Shown in pieces: positions 7,177 to 16,073 of a stretch of DNA of 64,000 nucleotides (position 1 is the first letter of the stretch; each line of letters begins with the position of its first letter). The stretch is from Actinomyces radicidentis (GTDB taxonomy: Bacteria > Actinomycetota > Actinomycetes > Actinomycetales > Actinomycetaceae), in contig NZ_CP014228.1 of NCBI RefSeq assembly GCF_001553565.1, positions 1,860,001 through 1,924,000 of the forward strand, written 5' to 3'. Under the pieces are notes generated by a model that ran no database searches, was not told where the DNA came from, and was given only the letters and a program-made list of their open reading frames with translations. Both the position numbers and the translations under genes were made by a program.

Positions 7177-8925
7177 TCAGCTGATCCCGAGGACGCCGCG
7201 CAGGTCGGACTTGATCTCCTCGAGGCGCTCGGCGGCCGTACGGCGCGCGACCTCGACCGGGTCCTCCGGGTCCACGGGGACGACGACCTCGCAGTAGCAC
7301 TTGAGCTTCGGCTCGGTGCCCGAGGGACGGATGACGACGCGGTCGTCATCCGCGGTCTTGAAGATGAGGCCGTCCGTGCGCGGGAGCTTCTTGCCGTTGC
7401 CGTCGCTGGCGCCGTCGAGCAGGTCGAAGACGTCGACGACGGGGGAGCCGGCCAGGCGGGCGGGAGCGCCGCCGGCGCGCAGGCGCTCCATGGAGTCCGT
7501 GATGAAGGAGCGGTCCTCGACGCGCACGCTCAGCGGGCTCGTGAGGTACAGACCGTGCTCGCGGGCCAGGCGGTCGAGCAGGTCGTTGATGGTGCGGCCC
7601 TGCTGCTTGAGGACGCTCGCGAGGACGGCGAGGCGCACGGAGGCGGAGATGCCGTCCTTGTCCCGCACGGACAACGGGTCGACGCAGTAGCCGAGGGCCT
7701 CCTCGTAGCCGTAGACGAGGTTCGGCACACGGCTGATCCACTTGAAGCCGGTCAGCGTGATGCGGTGGCCGAGGCCGTGGGCCTGGGCGATGCGGCGCAG
7801 GAGGCGCGAGGAGACGATCGAGTTCGCGAGGACGCCGGTGCCCGTGAAGGAGGCGAGCTCAGCCGCCTGCTCGCCGAGGACCGAGCCGACCTCGTCGCCC
7901 GTGAGCTGGCGCCAGCCGCCGGGGGCGTGCTCGTCCGGGACGGCCGCGGAGCAGCGGTCGGCGTCGGGGTCGTTAGCGATGACGAGGTCCGCGCCGACCT
8001 CCTTGGCCAGGGCCAGGGAGAGGTCGAGGGCGCCGGGCTCCTCCGGGTTCGGGAAGGAGACGGTGGGGAAGTCCGGGTCCGGGTCGAACTGCTCGGGGAC
8101 GACGACGACGTCGTCGAACCCTGCGCGGTAGAGGGCCTCGCGGCAGATCTCGCCGCCGACGCCGTGCATGGCGGTGAGGACGATCTTCAGCGGTGCGGCA
8201 GCGCCGGTGCGGGCGACGCGCGAGGCGACGTCCGTGTACTCCTCGATGAGCTCGGTGCCGATCGTCTCCCAGCCGGACTCCGGCATGGGCACCTCGGCGA
8301 TCGGGCCGACGGCGGCGATGCGGGCGGCGATCTCGCCGTCGAAGGGCGGGACGATCTGGGCGCCCTGGCCGGAGTCGGTGACGGCGCGGCCGCCGAGGTA
8401 GACCTTGTAGCCGTTGTCCTGCGGCGGGTTGTGCGACGCGGTCACCATGACGCCGGCGTCGGCGCCGAGGCTGCGCAGCGCGAAGGCGAGGACCGGGGTC
8501 GGGGCGCATCGGTCGAAGAGAATCGCCCTGCCGCCCGCGCCGGTGACGACGCTGGCGGTGTCACGGGCGAAGACCTCCGAGTTGTGGCGGGCGTCGTAGC
8601 CGATGACGACGGAGAAGCCCTCGCCGAGGGTCTCGCGCAGGTAGGCGGCCAGGCCCGCCGCAGCGCGGATGACGACGACGCGGTTGATGCGGTTGGGGCC
8701 GCCGCCGAGCCGCCCGCGCAGCCCGGCGGTGCCGAACTGGAGGGTGCCGGAGAAGGCGTCGGCGAGGGAGGCGGTGGCCTCGGCGTCGCCCGCCTGCGAG
8801 GCGGTGAGGAGGGTGCGGAGCTCGTCACGGGTGGTGGCGTCGGGATCCTCGTCGATCCAGGCGGTGACGGCGTTGATGAGGGAGGTCTGGTCAGCGTTGA
8901 GAGCGGCCTCGGGGGACTGGGTCAT
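7177..8925 (-). CDS. Phospho-sugar mutase (phosphoglucomutase/phosphomannomutase)
   Basis: A 582-residue cytoplasmic alpha-D-phosphohexomutase that interconverts hexose 1- and 6-phosphates for glycogen or cell-surface sugar synthesis. The phosphorylated serine is S164 in VTASHNP, the metal loop is NDPDADR, and the phosphate-binding loop is RPSGTEPK near the C-terminus. GTAGLRG occurs near residue 65. The length and the early GTAGLRG fit the long bacterial PgcA/PgmA-like branch rather than the ~450-residue ManB or GlmM. The start is set by TAGCGT at 8938-8933 seven bases before the ATG (leaderless). The large upstream in-frame extension is not supported. Confidence 0.92.
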   Translation of the reverse strand: MTQSPEAALNADQTSLINAVTAWIDEDPDATTRDELRTLLTASQAGDAEATASLADAFSGTLQFGTAGLRGRLGGGPNRINRVVVIRAAAGLAAYLRETLGEGFSVVIGYDARHNSEVFARDTASVVTGAGGRAILFDRCAPTPVLAFALRSLGADAGVMVTASHNPPQDNGYKVYLGGRAVTDSGQGAQIVPPFDGEIAARIAAVGPIAEVPMPESGWETIGTELIEEYTDVASRVARTGAAAPLKIVLTAMHGVGGEICREALYRAGFDDVVVVPEQFDPDPDFPTVSFPNPEEPGALDLSLALAKEVGADLVIANDPDADRCSAAVPDEHAPGGWRQLTGDEVGSVLGEQAAELASFTGTGVLANSIVSSRLLRRIAQAHGLGHRITLTGFKWISRVPNLVYGYEEALGYCVDPLSVRDKDGISASVRLAVLASVLKQQGRTINDLLDRLAREHGLYLTSPLSVRVEDRSFITDSMERLRAGGAPARLAGSPVVDVFDLLDGASDGNGKKLPRTDGLIFKTADDDRVVIRPSGTEPKLKCYCEVVVPVDPEDPVEVARRTAAERLEEIKSDLRGVLGIS

Positions 8926-9196
8926 GCATCCGACGCTACCGGGCGCCGGGGCCCGGAAGCGCCCGGAGTGAGCGCGTTCATGGGTGGTGGTGACCACAGT
9001 GGGAGGCGCGTCGTCGCAGCGTTTGCGCTGCTCCGGGCGACGCGCCCTGTGCGCTGCCGGAGCGGCCCCGCTGAGTGGCGACGTTGCCCGCCGAGCGCGC
9101 ATAGGCATGCGCCGGAGAGCATGAATCGCGGGCTGCCGTCACCCCGCGTCGTGCCCGCGACCACATCCCGAAGGCCCGGCGGGGCATGATGTGGCC

Positions 9197-10807
9197 GTGA
9201 CCACGCAGAGCCCCGCCGACGCACCCGACACCGCCTCCGCAGCCGACGGCGGGACCGCGCCCGACGTCGACGCGTCCACCGACCGCCACTCCCGGCCCGC
9301 CGGAGCCGCCGTCGCCGGCGCCCCTGCCGGAGGGCCGAGCCTGCGTCGCACCGACATCGACCCCGGCGCCTCGCCCGTGCGTCAGGGACTGCGGGTCGTC
9401 ATCCTCGGCGGCGGCCCCGGCGGCTACGAGGCCGCTCTCGTCGCCGCCCAGCTCGGCGCGCGCACCCAGCTCATCGAGGCCAGGGGCATCGGCGGCTCCG
9501 CCGTCCTCACCGACGTCGTCCCCTCCAAGACCCTCATCGCCACCGCCGAGTGGCTCACCACCACGGAGCAGGCGCACGAGCTCGGCATCACCGTCGGTGA
9601 CGGCGAGCAGGTCGCCCACGTCGACCTCGGTGCCGTCAACGGCCGCGTCCGTCACCTCGCCGAGGAGCAGTCGAGCGACCTCACCGCGCGCATGGCCGAG
9701 AAGGGCATCGAGGTGATCGACGGCCGCGGCAGCCTCGGGACCCTGGACGCCGAGGGCGTCCGCACCGTCCATGTCACCGGGGACCACGGCGGTGAGCGCG
9801 GCGCCGAGCGCGAGCTCCTCGCCGACGTCGTCCTCGTCTCTACCGGCGCCCGCCCCCGCGTCCTTCCGGGCGCCGCCCCCGACGGTCGCCGGATCCTCAC
9901 CTGGACCCAGCTCTACGACCTCGACGAGCTCCCCGAGCACCTCGTCGTCGTCGGCTCCGGTGTCACCGGCACCGAGTTCGCCGGCGCCTACCTCGCCCTC
10001 GGCTCCCGCGTCACCCTCGTCTCCAGCCGCGACCGCGTCCTGCCCACCGTCGACGCCGACGCGGCGACCCTCGTCGAGGAGGGCTTCCGCCGCCGGGGCA
10101 TGGAGGTCCTCTCCGGTGCCCGCGCCCGGGCCGCCCGCGTCGTGGAGGAGGGGACCGACGACGAGCACGTCGAGGTGACCCTCGCCGACGGCCGCGTCGT
10201 CACCGGCTCCCACTGCCTCATGGCCGTCGGCGCCGTCCCCGCCACCGACGGGATCGGCCTCACGGAGGCCGGCGTCGGCCTCACCGAGTCCGGGCACGTC
10301 CGCGTCGACCGCGTCTCGCGCACGACCGCCTACCGCGTCTACGCCGCCGGCGACTGCACCGGCGTCCTCCCCCTCGCCTCCGTCGCCGCGATGCAGGGCC
10401 GCATCGCCATGCGCCACGCCCTCGGCGACGCCGTCGCGCCGCTCGCCGTCGAGACCGTCGCGCAGGCCGTCTTCACGGTCCCGGAGATCGCCTCCATCGG
10501 CATCACCGAAGCGGAGGCGGCCACCGGCGAGTACGACGCCGTCTCCACGACCGTCCCGCTGGCCCGCAACCCGAGGGCCAAGATGCTCGGCCTCAACGAG
10601 GGCTTCATCAAGCTCTTCTCCCAGCGCCGCACCGGTGAGGTGCTCGGCGGCGTCGTCGTCGGCACGCGCGCCAGCGAGCAGATCCTCGCGGTCACCCTCG
10701 CCGTCACGCACCGCCTCACGGTCGAGCAGGTGATGAACGCCTTCAGCGTCTACCCGTCGCTGTCCGGGACGCTCACCGAGGCGGCCCGCCAGCTCCACGT
10801 GCGCTGA
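9197..10807 (+). CDS. lpdA: NAD(P)H-dependent flavoprotein disulfide-reductase family (LpdA-type)
   Basis: A 536-residue two-dinucleotide-fold flavoenzyme. About 55 Ala/Pro/Ser-rich residues precede the FAD-binding GGGPGGYEAA motif. The segment where dihydrolipoamide dehydrogenases carry CxxxxC reads GGSAVLTDVVPSKT, so both redox cysteines are absent. That pattern matches mycobacterial LpdA (Rv3303c), an NAD(P)H:quinone reductase linked to oxidative defence, not a true lipoamide dehydrogenase. Near the C-terminus the dimer-interface segment HRLTVEQVMNAF is present, with YPSLSGTLTEAA replacing the usual catalytic His-Pro-Thr-x-x-Glu. The start is GTG 9197 after a CATGAT -10-like element; GTG 9191 is the alternative. 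Confidence 0.85.
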   Translation: MTTQSPADAPDTASAADGGTAPDVDASTDRHSRPAGAAVAGAPAGGPSLRRTDIDPGASPVRQGLRVVILGGGPGGYEAALVAAQLGARTQLIEARGIGGSAVLTDVVPSKTLIATAEWLTTTEQAHELGITVGDGEQVAHVDLGAVNGRVRHLAEEQSSDLTARMAEKGIEVIDGRGSLGTLDAEGVRTVHVTGDHGGERGAERELLADVVLVSTGARPRVLPGAAPDGRRILTWTQLYDLDELPEHLVVVGSGVTGTEFAGAYLALGSRVTLVSSRDRVLPTVDADAATLVEEGFRRRGMEVLSGARARAARVVEEGTDDEHVEVTLADGRVVTGSHCLMAVGAVPATDGIGLTEAGVGLTESGHVRVDRVSRTTAYRVYAAGDCTGVLPLASVAAMQGRIAMRHALGDAVAPLAVETVAQAVFTVPEIASIGITEAEAATGEYDAVSTTVPLARNPRAKMLGLNEGFIKLFSQRRTGEVLGGVVVGTRASEQILAVTLAVTHRLTVEQVMNAFSVYPSLSGTLTEAARQLHVR

Positions 10808-10881
10808 GGGCGCGGGTCGCGTGACCATTCCGTGACCTAGCACCCCGGTTATCCAGAGTGGAGCATGCATAGCATCGGTGT

Positions 10882-11550
10882 ATGCCCGCTTCCCTGAGCG
10901 CGGAGGTCCCTGCCCCCGCGTGCACCATCACGCCCGCGGCGCCCGCCGACCTGACCGAGGCCGCGCGCGTCCTCGCCGAGGCCTTCCAGGACGACGCCCC
11001 GCTCCGCGCCACCCTCGGCCTGCCCGGCACCGTGCCGCCCGAGCGCTCCGAGGCCCTCTTCGCCTGCATCCTCGAGGACGGCCCGCTGCCCTCCGGGACT
11101 GTCGACGTCGCCCGCATCGACGGCCGCGTCGTCGGCGTCGGCGTGTGGACCTGCCCTGCCGGTGCCCACGTCGGGCTGCGCGGCCACCTGCGCACGCTGC
11201 CGCGCTACGTTCACGCCCTGGGCCTGCTCGGCGCCCTGCGAGCCGCCCGGACCGACGACGCCGTCGCCGCCCACCGGCCCGCCCGGCCCTCCTGGTACCT
11301 CAAGGTCCTCGGCGTCGCCCCCGAGCACCGAGGGAAGGGCATCGGCACCGCGCTCATGGAGTACCGCCTCGCCATCGTCGACGCCGAGGACGACGACGCC
11401 TACCTCGAGTCCTCCACGCCCGCGTCCGGCCGCGTCTACGAGCGCCTCGGCTTCACCGCCATGCGCCCCGTCGAGGCGTGGGAGGGGGCGCGCCCCTGGG
11501 CCATGTGGCGAGAGGCTCGGTCCCGGCGGCGCGAGGCCCCGGAGGGCTAG
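10882..11550 (+). CDS. GNAT-family N-acetyltransferase
   Basis: A 222-residue protein with an N-terminal TITPAAPADLTEAARVLAEAF segment and the acetyl-CoA-binding motif A LGVAPEHRGKGIGTALMEY near residues 143-161. The YLESSTPASGRVYERLGF segment that follows is typical of GNAT family members related to MarR-linked acetyltransferases. The substrate is unknown. The start is ATG with TAGCAT at 10870-10875 six bases upstream, so the message is probably leaderless. It faces the gene at 11627 convergently. Confidence 0.85.
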   Translation: MPASLSAEVPAPACTITPAAPADLTEAARVLAEAFQDDAPLRATLGLPGTVPPERSEALFACILEDGPLPSGTVDVARIDGRVVGVGVWTCPAGAHVGLRGHLRTLPRYVHALGLLGALRAARTDDAVAAHRPARPSWYLKVLGVAPEHRGKGIGTALMEYRLAIVDAEDDDAYLESSTPASGRVYERLGFTAMRPVEAWEGARPWAMWREARSRRREAPEG

Positions 11551-11626
11551 CGGGACAGTCGGCGCCGCAGCGGCCGCGGGCCCGGCTCCGGTCCGCCGGA
11601 CGCCGGCCAGTGCCAGGGCGGCCCCG

Positions 11627-12241
11627 TCAGGCGCCCGGGCGCCGCAGCGAGTGCCACAGCGGCTCGAGCTCGAAGCCGAGCGCCCGGTTCATGGCGAGGC
11701 TGCTCGCGTTGACCGCCGCCCCGCCCGTGCCCCACGTGCGGGCGCCCGTCGCGTAGGTGGTGAGGACAGAGAGCGCCTTGACGGCCTTCGCCAGGCCGCG
11801 TCGCCGGTGCTCCGGGGCGACGGCGGTGCGGTCCACCTCCCAGCGGTCCGGTAGCGGCGTCAGGGTCGTGAGGGCGACGAGCCCGCCCTCCGCCGACCGA
11901 GCGCCGAAGGCGAGCCACTCCTCCGACTCCAGGAGCTCGGCGAGGTCCTCCGGCAGGGGGGCGGGAACGGTCGCCGGGGTCACCGGGTAGTCGGGGAGGA
12001 CCCGCTCCTGGAGCGCCGTGATCGCGGGCGCGTCGGCGGGCCCCAGGCGGAGCACCTCGTAGCCGGCGTCCTGGGCGGCGGCGACGGCCTCGAGGAAGGG
12101 GGAGAGGTCGGCGTCGTCGCCCAGGTGCAGGCGCGCGCCCCAGGACTCCGCGACGACCTCCCAGCCCTCGGCGAGGAGTCGGGCGTGCTCGGGGTCGTCC
12201 TCGCGCAGGATCCGGATGCCGTCGTCCTCAGCGGTGCTCAT
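11627..12241 (-). CDS. GNAT-family N-acetyltransferase
   Basis: A 204-residue protein with a C-terminal GNAT fold: VDRTAVAPEHRRRGLAKAVK is acetyl-CoA-binding motif A, and NASSLAMNRALGFE is the usual motif B region. The N-terminal half is more divergent and resembles half of a tandem GNAT. The substrate cannot be assigned. The start at 12241 is supported by TACGGT seven bases upstream (12254-12249). nadC lies 95 bases further along the same strand, so it could be read through from the NAD operon, but it has its own promoter-like element. Confidence 0.8.
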   Translation of the reverse strand: MSTAEDDGIRILREDDPEHARLLAEGWEVVAESWGARLHLGDDADLSPFLEAVAAAQDAGYEVLRLGPADAPAITALQERVLPDYPVTPATVPAPLPEDLAELLESEEWLAFGARSAEGGLVALTTLTPLPDRWEVDRTAVAPEHRRRGLAKAVKALSVLTTYATGARTWGTGGAAVNASSLAMNRALGFELEPLWHSLRRPGA

Positions 12242-12336
12242 GGCGCCGACCGTACCCTGGCCCGCGCCCGCCGCCCCGGCCGCTCCGAGTGCGCCCGGTG
12301 AGGGCCCGCTCGCGGCGGCCGGGCAAGGGCCCGGCG

Positions 12337-13305
12337 TCACGGCCTCTGCGGCAGCTCGTCGAGCCCGAGGTCGAGGACGGGAGCCGAGTGCGTGAGAGCC
12401 CCCACCGAGATGTAGGTGAGTCCGAGTCCCGCGCGCTCGGGTAGGTCCCGGATCGACAGGCCGCCGCTCGCCTCCGTCTCCACGCCGGCGGGGCGGCACA
12501 GCGCCACCGCCTCGGCCGTCGTGTGCGGATCCATGTTGTCGAGCAGCACGAGTCGGCACCCGGCCGCGACGGCCTCCCGGACCTGCTCGAGGGTGTCGCA
12601 CTCGACCTCGCAGACGATGCCCGGAACCGCCCGACGCACGGCGTCGAGCGCGGCCGTGATCGAGCCGGCCGCCGCGACGTGGTTGTCCTTGATGAGGGCC
12701 GCGTCGCCCAGGCCCATGCGGTGATTGGTCCCGCCTCCGCAGCGCACGGCGTACTTCTGGAGGGAGCGCAGCCCGGGCACGGTCTTGCGCGTGTCGCGGA
12801 CCCGGGTCCCGGAGCCGGCGAGGGCGTCGGCCCAACGAGCGGTCGCGGTGGCGACGCCGGAGAGCTGGCTCATGAGGTTGAGCATCGTGCGCTCGGCCGT
12901 GAGGAGGCACCGCAAGGGCGCCTCGATCTCGAGGACCCGGTCGCCCGGGCGCAGCCGCGTGCCATCCGCGAGGAGGACGCGCGTCCGCGCGGTGGCGCCG
13001 AGGCGCTCGGCCATGAGCTGCTGCGCGATCGCGCCGATCTCGACCCCGGCGAGGCACCCCTCGTCACGGGAGGTGACGACCGCGTGACCCCGCCGGTCGG
13101 CGGGGAAGATCGACTCGGTCGTGACGTCGGGGCCCCAGGACAGGTCCTCGTCGAGGGTCGCCGCGACGAGGTCGAGGACGTGCCGGGGTTCGAGGCCGGC
13201 GGCCGCGAGTCGTTGCTCGAGCTCGGTGCGATCCAGGTCGGCCGGTACCTCGGGGGCCTCGGCGGTCGATGGGGTGGGCGGGGTCGGTGGAGTCACTGTC
13301 GTCAT
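12337..13305 (-). CDS. nadC: Nicotinate-nucleotide pyrophosphorylase (quinolinate phosphoribosyltransferase)
   Basis: A 322-residue enzyme that converts quinolinate and PRPP to nicotinate mononucleotide, the third step of de novo NAD synthesis. Family motifs include DTRKTVPGLR, YAVRCGGGTNHRMGL, LIKDNHV, VECDTLEQ and LLDNMD, then EASGGL near the C-terminus. About 25 Pro/Thr-rich residues precede the usual start of the fold. The ATG overlaps the nadB stop by four bases, so translation is coupled and the start is well fixed. It is the last gene of nadA-nadB-nadC. Confidence 0.96.
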   Translation of the reverse strand: MTTVTPPTPPTPSTAEAPEVPADLDRTELEQRLAAAGLEPRHVLDLVAATLDEDLSWGPDVTTESIFPADRRGHAVVTSRDEGCLAGVEIGAIAQQLMAERLGATARTRVLLADGTRLRPGDRVLEIEAPLRCLLTAERTMLNLMSQLSGVATATARWADALAGSGTRVRDTRKTVPGLRSLQKYAVRCGGGTNHRMGLGDAALIKDNHVAAAGSITAALDAVRRAVPGIVCEVECDTLEQVREAVAAGCRLVLLDNMDPHTTAEAVALCRPAGVETEASGGLSIRDLPERAGLGLTYISVGALTHSAPVLDLGLDELPQRP

Positions 13306-14921
13306 GCTGCTTTCGCCTTGCCTGCTGGGGCGAGGATGGTCGGGGCGCCGTCGGCGAGGACGACGTCGATGTGCCGGGTCAGCGAGGGCAGCGTCTCCGG
13401 GGCGTCGGATCGGCGGTGGCATCCCCGGGACTCGGGGCGGGCGGCCGCCGCGAGGGCGACGGCCGTGCCGACGAGCCGTGCGTGAGCGGCGTCGAGCACG
13501 GAGTCGGGCAGGTCGGTGTCCGTCGTCGACGCGGTGCCGACTGCGGGGCCGGTGAGCAGGTCGTGGGCGCGGGCGAGGCCCTCCCCGTCGCGCAGGAGAC
13601 CGACGTCGCGGCTCATGATCGCGGTGACCTCGTCGAGATCGGCCGCGGCGAGGGCTCGTGGCTCCGTCTCGGCGGGGCGCACCGCGGGTGGGAGCTCGAC
13701 GGCCAGGAGCCGGGCGGCGCGCGCGCCCGCGACGAGGCCCTCCGTGATCGAGTTCGAGGCGAGCCGGTTCGCCCCCTGGACGCCGGTGCAGGCGACCTCG
13801 CCCACGGCGAGCAGGCCCGGGACCCCGGTGCGGCCGTCCATGTCCGCGGCGAGCCCGCCGCAGTGGTAGTGCGCGCCCGGAAGCACCGGGATCGGCTCGG
13901 TCACGGGGTCGACCCCGAGTTCGCGGCACATCTCCAGGATGGAGGGGAACTCGGTCTCCCACGTCCTCGCCCCGAAGGCGGTGGCATCGAGGTAGACGCG
14001 GTCCGCCCCAGTCCTCACCATGTGCGCGTGCTCGGCCGCGGAGACGACGTCGCGCGGGGCGAGGTCCTCGAGCGGGTGGACGCCGGCCATGACGCGGTGA
14101 CCGTCGGCGTCGACGATGACGGCGCCCTCGCCGCGCACGGCCTCGGAGACGAGGACCTGGCGGCCGTCGTGGAGACGGCGGCCGTCCGGAGGGGCGAGGA
14201 CGGTCGGGTGGAACTGCATGAACTCGAGGTCGCGGGCCGCCGCTCCGGCGGCCATCCCGAGGACGAGCCCGTCACCGGTGGCCGTGGGTGGATTCGTCGT
14301 CGTCGACCAGAGCCGGCCGATCCCGCCGGTGGCGAGGACGACAGCGCGCGCGGTCACGGGCACCGTCCCGTGCGGTGTGCGCAGCCGCGCGCCGCAGACC
14401 TGGCCCCTCGCGTCCTGCAGGAGGTCGACGGCCCGGGTGCCGGTGAGCAGGTGCGGCCGGGCGCCTGCGCGCGCTCTCGCCGCCGTGCACAGGACGCGCT
14501 CGACCTCATGGCCCGAGCGGTCGCCTTCGGCGTGCCAGATCCGCCGTGCGTGGTGCCCGCCCTCGAGGTGGAGGTCGGGCTCGTCGTCCGGTCCGCGATC
14601 GAAGACGGCGCCCTCCTCAACGAGCCGGTCGATGGCTCCAGGGGCCTCCTCGACGAGCCGGGTCACCGCGACGGGGTCGCACAGGCCCGCTCCCGCCGCG
14701 AGCGTGTCGTTGACGTGCGAGAGGCAGGAGTCGTCGGGCAGGTGGACCGCGGCGAGGCCTCCCTGGGCCCAGTCCGTGGCGGAGTCGGCGAGGCCGGCGC
14801 GGGAGACGACGGTGACATCGACGCCGGCCGCCGCCAGGTCGAGCGCCGTTCGGAGACCGGCGGCGCCGGACCCGATGACGAGGACCTCGGTATCCGTCAG
14901 GCGACGGGGTGCGGGGCTCAT
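13302..14921 (-). CDS. nadB: L-aspartate oxidase
   Basis: A 539-residue FAD enzyme that oxidises L-aspartate to iminoaspartate, the substrate of NadA. The N-terminal FAD motif VLVIGSGAAGLRTALDLA is near residues 13-30, and SATDWAQGGLAAV follows. The HPT active-site loop appears as QFHPTVLAPPDG, and ACTGVQGANRLASNSITEG matches the family. The ATG at 14921 is five bases after the nadA stop. An alternative GTG at 14930 overlaps that stop (GTGA) and would add three residues. Confidence 0.94.
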   Translation of the reverse strand: MSPAPRRLTDTEVLVIGSGAAGLRTALDLAAAGVDVTVVSRAGLADSATDWAQGGLAAVHLPDDSCLSHVNDTLAAGAGLCDPVAVTRLVEEAPGAIDRLVEEGAVFDRGPDDEPDLHLEGGHHARRIWHAEGDRSGHEVERVLCTAARARAGARPHLLTGTRAVDLLQDARGQVCGARLRTPHGTVPVTARAVVLATGGIGRLWSTTTNPPTATGDGLVLGMAAGAAARDLEFMQFHPTVLAPPDGRRLHDGRQVLVSEAVRGEGAVIVDADGHRVMAGVHPLEDLAPRDVVSAAEHAHMVRTGADRVYLDATAFGARTWETEFPSILEMCRELGVDPVTEPIPVLPGAHYHCGGLAADMDGRTGVPGLLAVGEVACTGVQGANRLASNSITEGLVAGARAARLLAVELPPAVRPAETEPRALAAADLDEVTAIMSRDVGLLRDGEGLARAHDLLTGPAVGTASTTDTDLPDSVLDAAHARLVGTAVALAAAARPESRGCHRRSDAPETLPSLTRHIDVVLADGAPTILAPAGKAKAA

Positions 14922-14926
14922 GGCGG

Positions 14927-16015
14927 TCACTCGCCCGTCCTGGCGGAACCGATCGCGATCATGCGCTGCACCGCGCGGCGGGCGCGGTCGGCGACCTCGG
15001 GCGCGACGTCGATCTCGGTGGTGCCCGTGCGCAGGCAGCTGAGGAGTCGCTCGGGGGTCGTCAGCTTCATGTAGGGGCACACGGCCCTGGGGTTGACGGC
15101 GCGGAACTCGGTGCCCGGGTTGGCGCTGCGCAGCTGGTGGAGCATCCCGACCTCGGTGGCGACGAGCACCTCCGTGGCGCTCGTCGTGCGCGCGGCCTCG
15201 AGCATGCCGCCCGTGGACAGCACGTGCGTCCGTTCGGCCGGGAGCTCGCCGGTGCCGGCGAGCCACAGGGCGCTGGTGGTGCAGCCGCACTCGGGGTGGA
15301 CGTAGAGCTCGGCGCCCGGGTTCGAGTGGACCGCGTCGATGAGGCGGTCGGGGCGGATGCCGGCGTGGACGTGGCACTCCCCGAGCCAGACGCGGATGTT
15401 GTCGCGCCCGGTCTCGCGGCGGACGTGGAACCCGAGGAACTGGTCGGGGCAGAAGAGGATCTCCTGGTCCTCGGGGATCGACCGCACGACCTCGACCGCG
15501 TTGGACGAGGTGCAGCAGACATCGGTCTCCGCCTTGACCTCGGCGGTGGTGTTGACGTACGACACGACGACGGCGCCGGGGCGCTCCGCCTTCCACTCCC
15601 GCAGCTGGTCGGCGGTGATGGAGTCTGCGAGGGAGCAGCCGGCGTCGGGCGAGGGCAGGAGGACGCGCTTGCCGGGGGAGAGGAGCTTGGCGGTCTCCGC
15701 CATGAAGTGGACCCCGGCGAAGACGATCGTCGAGGCCGTGCACTCGGCGGCGATCCTGGACAGGGCGAGCGAGTCGCCGACGTGGTCCGCGACGTCCTGG
15801 ATCGCGGGGGACTGGTAGTTGTGGGCGAGGATGACGGCGTCCTGCTCGGCTGCGAGGCGTCGCACCTCCTCCGCGAAGCCGTCGGGGGCGGGCTCGGTGA
15901 ACGGTGCCTCGCCCGCGGTCGGGGAGCCCGTCGTCGACGGGGCCGTCGAGGGGCGAGTGGTGCTGGTAGTGGGCGCTGCTGAAGCTGGTGCGGTCGCAGC
16001 CGTCGGGACTGACAT
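14927..16015 (-). CDS. nadA: Quinolinate synthase A
   Basis: A 362-residue [4Fe-4S] enzyme that condenses iminoaspartate with dihydroxyacetone phosphate to quinolinate. The three cluster-ligand regions are visible: CCTSSN, HPECGC and [10 protein letters not shown]. The segment [20 protein letters not shown] is the family's N-terminal signature. The first ~45 residues are Thr/Ala/Pro-rich and probably disordered. A strong AGGAGGTG ribosome-binding site sits five bases before the ATG, unlike the leaderless genes nearby. The first gene of the operon; the NrtR operator candidate lies just upstream. Confidence 0.96.
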   Translation of the reverse strand: MSVPTAATAPASAAPTTSTTRPSTAPSTTGSPTAGEAPFTEPAPDGFAEEVRRLAAEQDAVILAHNYQSPAIQDVADHVGDSLALSRIAAECTASTIVFAGVHFMAETAKLLSPGKRVLLPSPDAGCSLADSITADQLREWKAERPGAVVVSYVNTTAEVKAETDVCCTSSNAVEVVRSIPEDQEILFCPDQFLGFHVRRETGRDNIRVWLGECHVHAGIRPDRLIDAVHSNPGAELYVHPECGCTTSALWLAGTGELPAERTHVLSTGGMLEAARTTSATEVLVATEVGMLHQLRSANPGTEFRAVNPRAVCPYMKLTTPERLLSCLRTGTTEIDVAPEVADRARRAVQRMIAIGSARTGE

Positions 16016-16027
16016 CGTGCACCTCCT

Positions 16028-16050
16028 GTTATCGTCTATGAATCGAAAAC
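16028..16050. promoter_or_regulatory. Candidate NrtR operator between nadA and nrtR
   Basis: An inverted repeat GTTATCG (16028-16034) and CGAAAAC (16044-16050) has 6 of 7 matching positions and a 9-base spacer. It lies between the divergent nadA and nrtR genes, 13 bases upstream of the nadA ATG and 24 bases before the nrtR GTG, so one bound dimer could repress both. Confidence 0.65.
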
Positions 16051-16073
16051 CGGCGTCACTGTACCATCCTCAC

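Noticed and set aside
9191-10807. True dihydrolipoamide dehydrogenase
   Set aside because: Both redox cysteines and the catalytic His-Pro segment are missing.
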